Below, piece after piece: positions 14,226-22,045 of a DNA stretch of 47,071 nt. Within the stretch, counting starts at the first letter, position 1. Each line of letters starts with the position of its first letter. The position numbers and the translations under genes are program-made. Below the pieces are notes generated by a model that was not told where the DNA came from, did not search any database, and was given only the letters and a program-made list of their open reading frames with translations. Source of the DNA: Actinomycetota bacterium (GTDB lineage: Bacteria > Actinomycetota > Thermoleophilia > Solirubrobacterales > 70-9); NCBI GenBank assembly GCA_018268415.1, contig JAFDWO010000147.1, forward strand, positions 1 through 47,071, read 5' to 3'.

Positions 14226-15404
14226 CTATAGGGCGCGGCCGAGGATCAGCTTGGTGGTGGTCGCTGTGCCGCCGCCCTTCGGCGCCAGGCGCAGGGTCAC
14301 GGTCGCCTTCGCGTGCTTGCGCAGGAGCTTCTTGCCCCTTGCGTTCAGGCTGACCTTCACCGTCCCCTTCGCCCCCGCCGCGAGCTTGTAGGCGGCACCG
14401 CCGTAGACGACGGCCTTGCCCTTGCCGCCGGCGGCCGAGGCCGCTGCGGTCGGCGCCAGCAGCGAGAGGCGGCCTTCGCAGGCGACATCGGCGCCACAGA
14501 TCAGGCGGACCAGCGCGTCGCCCCCCTGCACGGGAGCCTGATTGGCGGCCGGCCGCGGGACGGGCGCACCTCCCGTCCCGCCTCCGGGCCCCTTCGGCGC
14601 GGGCGTCGGCCCCGTCGGCCCAGGCTGGGGCGCGGGGGTCGGTCCTCCGGGCGCGGCACCCGGCGTGCAGGTGACGTCACCGGCGGCGCAGAACGTCCAG
14701 CGCACCAGCAGTTCGATCCCCGGCACGCCTTCCTGGATTTCGTGCCTCCCGCCTTTGGAGTCGTTGGCGATGCGTCCCAATCGCGGGTAGAACGCCCCGG
14801 CCATCGGATCCCCGTCCGGGATCGAGAGCACGTTGGACGGTCCGACCACCCGTAGCGGCAGCGAACCACCGTCGTTTTCGGCGCTGACCGAGACCAGGTC
14901 GACCCCCAGCACCCCTTCTTTGGTGTTGCGTTCGACCGGGATGTCGAGCGGCAGCGTGGTGATCGCGTTGGGGGCCAGCTGGAACGGCCCGGTGTCGCTG
15001 ACGAAGAAGCAGCAGGCGCTCCCCATGCCCGGCTGGGCCAGCTGGCTGAAGATCGTGATCGAGATCGGCGAGGGATTCGCCCCGGAAAGCACTTCGGCGC
15101 CGACGATGCGGCCGTCGCTCGGCACGCTCCGGGTCCGCGGATCGCTGCCCGAGTTCAACCCCCAGACCCCTGCCTGACTCCAGGTGCAGCCACCGGGTTC
15201 GTTGTTGGCGAACAGGCCGAAGTTGCCGGAGTAGTCGTAGAGCGACGGCTTCGCGTTGCAGCCGAACGCCCCGGCCGGTCCCGCCGCGAGCGAGCTACCG
15301 AACTGGGTGGCAGCCGCGCCCGCCCCGACGGGCGCAAGGAGCAGGGCGACGAGGGCGGAGGCGAGGATCAGCGGCGCGAGCACGCGCGTGCAGCGGGCGG
15401 ACAC
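14226..15404 (-). CDS. Secreted protein of unknown function
   Basis: 392 aa. Residues 1-31 form a signal peptide (LAPLILASALVALLLAPVGAGAAA). A globular part (about 32-235) has paired cysteines, the adjacent pair ACCFF, and segments such as RIVGAEVLSG and GVPGIELLVRWTFC. A Pro/Gly-rich linker (about 245-285) leads to a C-terminal beta-like module (about 290-392), with GTVKVSLNARGKKLLRKH, a pattern typical of small sugar-binding-like tails in Solirubrobacterales secreted proteins. No enzymatic motif was seen. Its 3' end faces composite repeat B. Confidence 0.85.
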   Translation of the reverse strand: MSARCTRVLAPLILASALVALLLAPVGAGAAATQFGSSLAAGPAGAFGCNAKPSLYDYSGNFGLFANNEPGGCTWSQAGVWGLNSGSDPRTRSVPSDGRIVGAEVLSGANPSPISITIFSQLAQPGMGSACCFFVSDTGPFQLAPNAITTLPLDIPVERNTKEGVLGVDLVSVSAENDGGSLPLRVVGPSNVLSIPDGDPMAGAFYPRLGRIANDSKGGRHEIQEGVPGIELLVRWTFCAAGDVTCTPGAAPGGPTPAPQPGPTGPTPAPKGPGGGTGGAPVPRPAANQAPVQGGDALVRLICGADVACEGRLSLLAPTAAASAAGGKGKAVVYGGAAYKLAAGAKGTVKVSLNARGKKLLRKHAKATVTLRLAPKGGGTATTTKLILGRAL

Positions 15405-15514
15405 CGCTCGATTGTGAGCCGCGATCCGCGCGAGCGAAAGAGCCTCCGCCGGGGTACGGGTGGAATTCCCCCAGTTCGGCGGCGTCGGGCATGGCGAGTG
15501 CCGACGGCGCCGGA

Positions 15515-15560
15515 CGCTCGCTGAATCAGAGGCGTCCTGGCGCCCTCAACTCAGCGAGCG
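15515..15560 (-). terminator. Possible terminator hairpin after infC
   Basis: Inverted repeat CGCTCGCTGA (15515-15524) / TCAGCGAGCG (15551-15560), perfect 10 bp, with a second inner pairing GAGGCG / CGCCCTC. It lies 56 nt past the infC stop. There is no T-tract, so termination is inferred from position only. The remaining gap to 15404 holds no recognised feature. Confidence 0.5.
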
Positions 15561-15615
15561 AGGGCCCAATCCGTGGCCGGTACGCCCCAACCCCTCCCGC
15601 GCTCGTCGGGCGCGT

Positions 15616-16233
15616 CTAACCCTGGGGGCTGGTGCCGTCGGCCTCGGCCGCGTCGGGGACGGTCGCCGCCCCCTCGGCCGCGCGGGCCTCTTTGCTCGGG
15701 GCGAGCAGCATGCTCATGTTGCGGCCTTCCTGCAACGGCGCCGACTCGATCGTCGCCAGGCCGCCGAGGTCCTCGAAGAGTTTCTGCAGCAGATCGCGAC
15801 CGCGCTCCGGGTGGGCCTGCTCACGGCCGCGGAACATGATCGTGATTTTGACCTTGTCGCCGTGCTTGAGGAAACGCTCGACGTGGCCTTTCTTGGTGTT
15901 GTAGTCGTTCTCCGCGATCTTCGGCCGCAGCTTGATTTCGCGGATGTTGACCTGCTGCTGGTGCTTGCGCGCCTGCTTCTGCTTCTGCTCCTGCTCGTAT
16001 TTGTACTTCGAGTAGTCGAGCATCCGGGTGACCGGCGGCTTCGAGTTCGGCGCGACCTCGACCAGGTCGAGGTCGGCGGCCTGGGCGCGGCGCAGCGCCT
16101 CGGGCGTGTCGACGATCCCGAGCTGCTCTCCGTCGGCCCCGATCAGGCGCACCTGAGGGACGCGGATCCGCTCGTTGATCCTCGTCGTGTCGCGCTCTGG
16201 AGGGCGCCGATCGAACCTACGCGGGACCGGCAC
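15616..16233 (-). CDS. infC: Translation initiation factor IF-3
   Basis: 205 aa. Binds 30S subunits and proofreads the start codon. N-domain with [21 protein letters not shown] and the linker [23 protein letters not shown]-domain with [36 protein letters not shown] and ERGRDLL. A Lys/Ala-poor acidic tail of about 30 residues follows. The annotated GTG at 16233 has no clear ribosome-binding site, and IF-3 genes often start at rare codons, so the exact start is uncertain by about 15 codons. It is separated from rpmI-rplT. Confidence 0.96.
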   Translation of the reverse strand: MPVPRRFDRRPPERDTTRINERIRVPQVRLIGADGEQLGIVDTPEALRRAQAADLDLVEVAPNSKPPVTRMLDYSKYKYEQEQKQKQARKHQQQVNIREIKLRPKIAENDYNTKKGHVERFLKHGDKVKITIMFRGREQAHPERGRDLLQKLFEDLGGLATIESAPLQEGRNMSMLLAPSKEARAAEGAATVPDAAEADGTSPQG

Positions 16234-16338
16234 TAGTGAGAGTGGAGTTGCTTCAAGAGGACGAGGCTTCGAATCGTGGGCACGGGGCGCTCAGCGGCCA
16301 CGGAGAAAGTTTGCGGTACCCACAGTCAAGTTCCGAGG

Positions 16339-16366
16339 AGTATAGACACTGACGGGCGCCTGGCAA
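16339..16366 (-). promoter_or_regulatory. Promoter for infC
   Basis: On the minus strand, TTGCCA (16366-16361), 16-nt spacer, TATACT (16344-16339): a near-consensus housekeeping promoter in the gap after thrS. It predicts a leader of about 100 nt before infC, room for the regulation known for IF-3 operons, although I see no specific structure there. Confidence 0.65.
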
Positions 16367-16376
16367 GCCGCGCCGC

Positions 16377-18317
16377 TCATGTTCCGGCCGTCTCCCGCTC
16401 GATCCGCGCGGCGAAGTCGGCCACGCTCATCTCCCCCAGGTCACCGTCGGCGTGCGAGCGCACCGCCACCGCGCCGTTCTCCTGCTCGCGGTCGCCGACC
16501 ACCAGCATGTAGGGATAACGGCCCAGCGAGGCATCGCGGATCTTGCGGCCGATCGACTCCGAGCGATCGTCGATCGCGACCCGGACGCCGCGATCGCGGA
16601 GCTCGTCGTGGGCGCCCCGCCCGTAATCGTTGTGGCGGTCGGAGATCGGCAGGACCACGGCCTGCACCGGTGCCAGCCAGGTCGGGAAGCGGCCCGCGTG
16701 GTGCTCGATCAGGATCCCGGCGAAGCGCTCCATCGAGCCGAGCAGCGCGCGGTGGATCATCACCGGCCGGTGCGCGCCGTCGTCGGCGCCGGTGTAGGTG
16801 AGATCGAAGCGCTCCGGCATCTGGAAGTCGAGCTGACAGGTCCCGCACTGCCAGGAGCGGCCGAGCGCGTCGGTGACGTGGAAGTCGATCTTCGGCCCGT
16901 AGAAGGCGCCGTCGCCGGGGTTCAGCTCGTACTCGCGGCCCTGGCTGTCGAGCGCCTCTGCGAGCGCCGCTTCGGCCTTATGCCACTGCTCCTCGGTCCC
17001 CATCGACTTGTCGGGGCGGGTGGAGAGCTCGACTTTCACGTCGTCGAAGCCGAAGCGCGCGTAGAGCTCGTCGATCGCCTCGCAGATCGAGGCCACCTCG
17101 GCGGTGATCTGGTCCTCGGTGCAGTAGACGTGGGCATCGTCCTGGGTGAAGGCGCGGACGCGGAGGAGGCCGTGGAGGACGCCCTCGCGCTCGTTGCGGC
17201 TGACCCGACCGAACTCGGCGAGCCGCAGCGGCAGCTCCCGGTAGGAGTGGCGGTCGGAGCCGTAGACGAGGCAGGCGCCAGGACAGTTCATCGGCCGCAG
17301 CGCATAACGGCGGTCGTCGTCCTGCATGAAGTACATCTCGTCCTTGTAGTTGTCCCAGTGGCCGGAGCGGTGCCAGAGGCCCTCGTCGAGCACCTGCGGC
17401 GTCGCGATCTCCTTGTAGTCGCGCTTGCGCAGCTGCTCGCGGACCTGGCCTTCGATCAGACGCAGGAGCGTCGTGCCGTTGGGCAGCCAGAACGGCATGC
17501 CGGGCGCCTCGGGACGGAGCATGAAGAGGTCGAGCTCGGGACCGAGCCGGCGGTGGTCGCGCGCTTCGGCCTCGGCGATCCGCTCGAGGTGGGCCTCCAG
17601 GTCCTTCTTCGAGAAGAAGGCGGTGCCGTAGATGCGGGTCAGCTGCTCGCGGTGCTCGTCGCCGCGCCAGTAGGCGCCCGCGACCGAGCTCAGCTTGATC
17701 GCCTTGATCCGGTTGGTGGACGGCGAGTGCGGGCCGCGACAGAGGTCCTCGAAGTCCCCGTTGCGGTAGAGGGAGACGGTCTCGACGCCTTCGTCGGTGA
17801 CCAGGTCCTCGATCAGCTCGACCTTGAAGCCCTGGTCCTGCGCGCGGAAGAGGTCGAGCGCCTCGGCGACCGGGACGTCGCGGCGGGAGAAGTGCTCGTC
17901 GGCGGCGATGTGCTTCTGCATCGCCTTCTCGATCTTCGGCAGGTCCTCCTCCGTGATCCGGACCCCGTCGGGGAACTCGAAGTCGTAGTAGAAGCCCGAG
18001 TCGATCGGCGGGCCGATCGTCACCTTGGTGCCGGGGTAGAGCTCGGTGACGGCCTCGGCCATCACGTGGGCGGCGTCGTGGCGGATCAGCTCCAGCGCCT
18101 CGGGGTCACGGTCGGTGACGATCGCCACCTCCGCCCCGTCCTCCGGCAGCGGCGCGTCGAGGTCACGCAGGGCACCGTCGACCTTGATCGCCAGCGCCGC
18201 CTTCGCCAGCCCCGGTCCGATCGCCGCCGCGGCGTCGGCACCGGTCGCGCCGGCGGCCAGCTCCAGCGGCTTCCCGTCAGGGAGCTTGACGACGAGCTTG
18301 TCGGTTGCGGCCTCCAC
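16377..18317 (-). CDS. thrS: Threonyl-tRNA synthetase
   Basis: 646 aa, normal length. N-terminal TGS domain (about 1-65), editing domain with the HxxxH motif in RHDAAHVMAEA (HDAAH), and a class-II core with NCPGACLVYGSDRHSYRELP, a motif 2 RVSRNEREGVLHGLLRVRAF and motif 3 IHRALLGSMERF. The C-terminal anticodon-binding domain has APVQAVVLPISDRHNDYG. GTG start at 18317, 21 nt after the membrane-protein stop, so the two are probably co-transcribed. Confidence 0.97.
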   Translation of the reverse strand: MEAATDKLVVKLPDGKPLELAAGATGADAAAAIGPGLAKAALAIKVDGALRDLDAPLPEDGAEVAIVTDRDPEALELIRHDAAHVMAEAVTELYPGTKVTIGPPIDSGFYYDFEFPDGVRITEEDLPKIEKAMQKHIAADEHFSRRDVPVAEALDLFRAQDQGFKVELIEDLVTDEGVETVSLYRNGDFEDLCRGPHSPSTNRIKAIKLSSVAGAYWRGDEHREQLTRIYGTAFFSKKDLEAHLERIAEAEARDHRRLGPELDLFMLRPEAPGMPFWLPNGTTLLRLIEGQVREQLRKRDYKEIATPQVLDEGLWHRSGHWDNYKDEMYFMQDDDRRYALRPMNCPGACLVYGSDRHSYRELPLRLAEFGRVSRNEREGVLHGLLRVRAFTQDDAHVYCTEDQITAEVASICEAIDELYARFGFDDVKVELSTRPDKSMGTEEQWHKAEAALAEALDSQGREYELNPGDGAFYGPKIDFHVTDALGRSWQCGTCQLDFQMPERFDLTYTGADDGAHRPVMIHRALLGSMERFAGILIEHHAGRFPTWLAPVQAVVLPISDRHNDYGRGAHDELRDRGVRVAIDDRSESIGRKIRDASLGRYPYMLVVGDREQENGAVAVRSHADGDLGEMSVADFAARIERETAGT

Positions 18318-18338
18318 GAGAGGCCATGGTACGGGGCC

Positions 18339-20186
18339 TCAGCGCGCGGGGCCCTGCCGGGCCTGGCGTTCGGCGATCAGCGGGCAGACGCTCTGCTTCG
18401 CGACCGGCCCCTTCACTTCCCAGAGGACGTACGGCGGGATCGCCTTGCGCGGCCGCAGCCCCTTGAAGGGCGGCTTGTGCCGCGAGCCCTGGACGATCAC
18501 GTAACGGACCCCGGTCGGGATCCTGCCCCCGACTTCCTCGCGGGTCGCGATGCAGACCCGCCCGCCGCGCAATTCCCAGGCGAGGTAGTTGCTGCCGTGA
18601 TCGTCTTCCAGCAGTTCGGGCGAGGCGAGAGCCAGGGTCGAGCCGCCCGCGACCAGCGGCCGCATCGCGGCGAGCGCGGGCGAGTAGGTCCCCGGGCCGA
18701 CCGGCGCGTTGGCCAGGGCGAGCGCCGAGCAGAGTCCGGCCACGGCGGCGAAGACGACGAACGCGGCGGCGGCGAGGCGCCCACCGCGGTCCTCCCCGGC
18801 GAGGCCCGACCGGCCCCCTCCCGCGGCGGCCCCCCCTCCCCCAGCTGTTCCTTTTGGTCCCCTGGGGACCAAAAGGAACAGCTGGGGGCGGTGCGTGAGG
18901 GGCAGGAGGATCGTCAGCGCGCAGAGCGGGGCGGCGATCTCGATCGCCTTGGCGGCGGTGTAGGCGGTGCCGCCGACGCGGGCGGCGAGGTAGGCGACCG
19001 CGGCGACGAAGAGGCCGGAGAGGATCACCGTCTCGCGACCCCGCCAACAGCGCCAGATGCCATAGATGAGGAGCACGGCGGCGAAGGCGGCGCCGAGGTA
19101 GTAGGCGACCGCGGGGACGGCCCCGTCGCCGGGCGCGAGGCGGAAGTCCCCCGATGGCCAGATCCCCAGCGCCGCGAACGGCGAGACCTGCCCGAAGAGA
19201 TTGCCGAGCCCGGGGCCGTTGGGGTTGAAGGTTTCGAACTTCTGGAAGTCGATCATCCGCCCGATCTCGGGGGCGACCAGGACGACGAGGACCCCGACGG
19301 AGAGCAAGGCCGATCGCGTGAGCTCCCGGCTCGGTCGCCGCCGCAGGATCAGCTCGACCGCAGCACAGACGACCACGGTGCCGAGCAGCCAGAGCAGCCC
19401 CGGGAAGCTGTAGGTGTAGACGGCCCCCACCGCGATCAGGGCGGCGGGGACGAAGCGGAGCGGCGAGTCGGACGGCTCGCGCGCGCTCTCGCGCAGGAAG
19501 AGCACGAAACCGAGGAGAAAGAACGCCAGCATCACCTCCTTGAAGGCGCCCTGGGCGAAGTACGAGACGAAGACGTAGGCGAGGCCGACGAGGAGCGCGG
19601 CGGCGGTGCGGGGCAACGCGCGCAGATCGCGGAAGGCGGCGAGCGCGGTCAACGGCGCCAACACCGCCACCGCCACCGTCAGCCCGCTGAAGCCCTTGAC
19701 CAGGTCGACGTGGAGGCCCTTGTCGAGGGCGACCACGATCGCGTGCGGGCCGAGCGGGTAGCCCTGGCGGATCAGCTGGCCGGAGTGGCCGTGGGCGAGC
19801 TGGTCGGCGGCCAGCAGGTGTTGGGACATGTCCGGGTTGAAGCTGGTGCCGAGGATGCCGAAGTGGCCTTCGACGATGAACGGCAGCGAGGCGCCGAGCG
19901 CCGCGAGGACGAAGACCGGCCAGCCCTGGGCGAACGGCTGGCGCCAGCCGCCGCGCCCCTGGAGGTAGCCGAGCGAGGCGGCGAGCAGCACCAGCACGAC
20001 GATCGCCGAGATCGAGCCGTGGCCGGGCAGCCGCACCGTCGCCCAGCAGACGGCGCAGAGGACCGCCAGGCCGACCGGGGCCGCCGTCCACGACCAGCCG
20101 GACCGCCCGCAGAGGGCGACCGCCGCCTGCCCGATCGCCAGCGAGGCGACGCACACGGCGAGGGCGGCTGCGTAGGTCCCGATCAC
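18339..20186 (-). CDS. Polytopic membrane protein, GT-C glycosyltransferase-like
   Basis: 615 aa with about 11-13 hydrophobic segments, then a soluble C-terminus (about 500-615). An early extracytoplasmic loop, GTSFNPDMSQHLLAADQL, carries an acidic residue placed as in GT-C sugar transferases (the D of NPDMSQH), so a polyprenyl-phosphate-sugar transferase role in the cell wall is plausible but not shown. Residues about 434-450 (PQLFLLVPRGPKGTAG) are encoded by a copy of the dispersed palindrome, followed by a Gly-rich linker between membrane segments. GTG start. Possible mobile insertion without frame damage. Confidence 0.85.
   Translation of the reverse strand: MIGTYAAALAVCVASLAIGQAAVALCGRSGWSWTAAPVGLAVLCAVCWATVRLPGHGSISAIVVLVLLAASLGYLQGRGGWRQPFAQGWPVFVLAALGASLPFIVEGHFGILGTSFNPDMSQHLLAADQLAHGHSGQLIRQGYPLGPHAIVVALDKGLHVDLVKGFSGLTVAVAVLAPLTALAAFRDLRALPRTAAALLVGLAYVFVSYFAQGAFKEVMLAFFLLGFVLFLRESAREPSDSPLRFVPAALIAVGAVYTYSFPGLLWLLGTVVVCAAVELILRRRPSRELTRSALLSVGVLVVLVAPEIGRMIDFQKFETFNPNGPGLGNLFGQVSPFAALGIWPSGDFRLAPGDGAVPAVAYYLGAAFAAVLLIYGIWRCWRGRETVILSGLFVAAVAYLAARVGGTAYTAAKAIEIAAPLCALTILLPLTHRPQLFLLVPRGPKGTAGGGGAAAGGGRSGLAGEDRGGRLAAAAFVVFAAVAGLCSALALANAPVGPGTYSPALAAMRPLVAGGSTLALASPELLEDDHGSNYLAWELRGGRVCIATREEVGGRIPTGVRYVIVQGSRHKPPFKGLRPRKAIPPYVLWEVKGPVAKQSVCPLIAERQARQGPAR
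18838..18888. repeat. Dispersed palindrome family, copy 2 (inside a coding sequence)
   Basis: 51 nt: two perfect 25-bp arms (18838-18862, 18864-18888) around a single T, with core GCTGTTCCTTTTGGTCCCC. It lies in the middle of the open membrane-protein gene and is read through in frame as PQLFLLVPRGPKGTAG. The family's other copies are at 5947-5985 and 28131-28173. Confidence 0.95.
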
Positions 20187-20211
20187 GAACCAGCGAGCCT
20201 AGACTCTGAAG

Positions 20212-20649
20212 ATGATGGCGTTCGCCCCGCCCGCCCGCCACCTGCTGCGCGCCAAGGACCTCGCCGACGCCCGCTATGCGGAGCCGCTCGGGGTCGAGGA
20301 GATGGCCGCCGCGGCGGGCCTCTCGCGCGCCCACTTCAGCCGCGAGTTCCGCCGCGCCTTCGGCGAGTCCCCGCACTCCTACCTGCTCACCCGCCGGCTC
20401 GAGCGCGCCGCCGCGCTCCTGCGCAATACCGACCGCTCGGTCGCCGAGATCTGCCTCGACGTCGGCCTCACCAGCGTCGGCTCATTCACGACGAGCTTCA
20501 AACGGAACTTCGGCAAGACGCCGACGGCGTACCGCGCGTCGTTCCCGCCCGCCTCCGCCCAGGCGATCCTCCCCGGTTGCGTCGTCCGCGCCTACGCCCG
20601 CCCGCGAAAGCGCACGTTTCGAGAAGACAGCCCGCCGACGGGTTCCTAG
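20212..20649 (+). CDS. AraC-family transcriptional regulator (DNA-binding domain only)
   Basis: 145 aa, essentially a stand-alone double helix-turn-helix. First HTH GVEEMAAAAGLSRAHFSREFRR (about residues 26-48); second HTH SVAEICLDVGLTSVGSFTTSFKRNFGKTP (about 75-103), the AraC signature. No sensor domain. Divergent start only 25 nt from the membrane-protein gene. TAGACT lies 6 nt before the first ATG, so the mRNA may be leaderless. Just upstream of a VOC gene that it probably controls, a common actinobacterial pairing. Confidence 0.92.
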   Translation: MMAFAPPARHLLRAKDLADARYAEPLGVEEMAAAAGLSRAHFSREFRRAFGESPHSYLLTRRLERAAALLRNTDRSVAEICLDVGLTSVGSFTTSFKRNFGKTPTAYRASFPPASAQAILPGCVVRAYARPRKRTFREDSPPTGS

Positions 20650-20693
20650 AGTCGACCCACAGTCGATTTCGCAACCAACGACAGGAGGACGAG

Positions 20694-21119
20694 ATGAAGA
20701 TTGCCACCACTCAGTTGTGGGTCCACGACCAGGAGGAGGCGCTGAAGTTCTGGACCGAGAAGGTCGGCTTCGAGGTACGCACCGACGTGACGATGCCCGA
20801 GCTGGGTGACTTCCGCTGGCTGACGGTGAGCCCGCCCGGACAAGAGGACGTGGCGATCGTGCTGATGGCGATTCCCGGCGAGCCGATGATCGACCCGGCG
20901 ACCCAGCAGCAGATCCGCGATCTCGCCGCGAAGGGCTTCGCGGGCACCGTCTTCCTCGCCACCGACGACTGCCGCGCCGATTACGAGCGGCTCGTAGCCA
21001 ACGGGGTCGAGTTCTCCGAAGCGCCGGAAGAGCGGCCCTACGGGATCGACGCCGGCTTCCGCGATCCATCAGGGAACGCGATCAGGCTGACCCAGGTGTC
21101 GCTGACCTTCGCGTCCTGA
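20694..21119 (+). CDS. VOC-family (glyoxalase-fold) protein
   Basis: 141 aa, two beta-alpha-beta-beta-beta modules. First half KIATTQLWVHDQEEALKFW, a typical VOC start; closing FRDPSGNAIRLTQ with the usual D-x-x-G-N end. Such proteins are metal-dependent lyases, dioxygenases or resistance binders; the substrate is unknown. AGGAGG lies 6 nt before the ATG. 44 nt after the AraC gene. Its 3' end faces the tandem GC-rich units. Confidence 0.92.
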   Translation: MKIATTQLWVHDQEEALKFWTEKVGFEVRTDVTMPELGDFRWLTVSPPGQEDVAIVLMAIPGEPMIDPATQQQIRDLAAKGFAGTVFLATDDCRADYERLVANGVEFSEAPEERPYGIDAGFRDPSGNAIRLTQVSLTFAS

Positions 21120-21153
21120 GGGAGGCGGGGCGAACCCGTCGGCGACGCGGGAG

Positions 21154-21298
21154 GGCGGTCTCGGGACGGGATCGCCCGCCCGCGTCCCGGGGCGGTCCCA
21201 GGGCGGGCCGCCGGCCCGCGTCCCGGGGCGGTCTCGGGATGGGATCGCCCGCCCGCGTCCCGGGGCGGTCGCAAGACGGGGCCGCCGGCCCGCGTCCC
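21154..21298. repeat. Four tandem 35-37-bp GC-rich units, alternating types
   Basis: Units 21154-21190, 21191-21226, 21227-21263 and 21264-21298 all begin GGCGGTC and end with CGCGTCCC. Units 1 and 3 share GGGATCGCCCGCCCG; units 2 and 4 share GCCGCCGGCCCG. So a ~73-bp pair has been duplicated. Between two convergent gene ends; the last unit touches the stop of the DUF2510 gene. Confidence 0.92.
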
Positions 21299-21840
21299 TA
21301 CTGCCCGGCCTTTTCCAGCGCTTCTTTCACCGCCTTTTCGGCGGCTTTGATCTGGTTCTGCGCCGCTTTGCCGGCGCTTTTCTGCAGTCTCTTCAACTGC
21401 CGCTGGAGTTTCTTCTTCTCCGCCTTGGAGAGGCCCTTGCGCTGCAACTGTTTGTTGATCCGCTGAAGCTGCCGCTGGGCTTTCGCGGCGGCCGGGTTGA
21501 CCGTCCCCCCACCCGGGAGGCCGGCGCCACCGTTGTCCGAGCCGCCGGACACGAGCAGCGCGATCACCACGATCACCAGCACGATCCCGCCGAGGACCAT
21601 GCCGACGGCTTTGACCCCGCGGCCCCGGATCGATTCGCGCAGCTTCACCAGGTCCCGCGGCGGCTTCCCTTCCCGCGAGGCGTCGCCCTCACCGGCACCC
21701 GTCGCGGCGGCGGCGCTCTCGGCGGTGTGGACGTGTTCGGTCCACTGCTCGCCGTCCCACCAGCGCAGCCCTTCACCGCTTGGATCGTCGTACCAGCCGG
21801 CCGGAATCCCCGACCCGCCCGGCGTGTCGGTCGAGCTCAC
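21298..21840 (-). CDS. DUF2510 membrane protein with Lys/Gln-rich coiled-coil tail
   Basis: 180 aa. N-terminal DUF2510 motif PAGWYDDP...RWWDGEQWTEH (residues 13-35), typical of actinobacterial membrane proteins. Single transmembrane helix at about 78-98 (VGMVLGGIVLVIVVIALLV). Residues 110-180 form a strongly basic coiled coil (AKAQRQLQRINKQLQRKG, then KKLQRQLKRLQKSAGK). Function unknown; DUF2510 is usually cytoplasmic and the tail would be outside. Convergent with the VOC gene; divergent from the LAL regulator. Confidence 0.88.
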   Translation of the reverse strand: MSSTDTPGGSGIPAGWYDDPSGEGLRWWDGEQWTEHVHTAESAAAATGAGEGDASREGKPPRDLVKLRESIRGRGVKAVGMVLGGIVLVIVVIALLVSGGSDNGGAGLPGGGTVNPAAAKAQRQLQRINKQLQRKGLSKAEKKKLQRQLKRLQKSAGKAAQNQIKAAEKAVKEALEKAGQ

Positions 21841-22045
21841 GCGGCGATTATGGCGATTCGGCCTTCGGAATTTGTGAACACCGTCGTTACAACTCTTTCA
21901 TCACCCGGTCCGCCCCGCCCCGAGCGCCGCATCGTCCACCCGTCCATTGCCCCACGGCCTCGCGCCCCGCGCGCTTGCCGACGCCCGACCCCGATGCGAT
22001 CCTCTGCCCGTCTCTTCCCCGAAGGCGCCGCGGAGGGCGCAGCAC

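Noticed and set aside
16452..21119. A 1555-codon open frame on the plus strand
   Set aside because: It is antisense to thrS and the membrane-protein gene, whose protein motifs are clear. Only its last 141 codons are real (the VOC gene). Long antisense frames are expected at this GC content.
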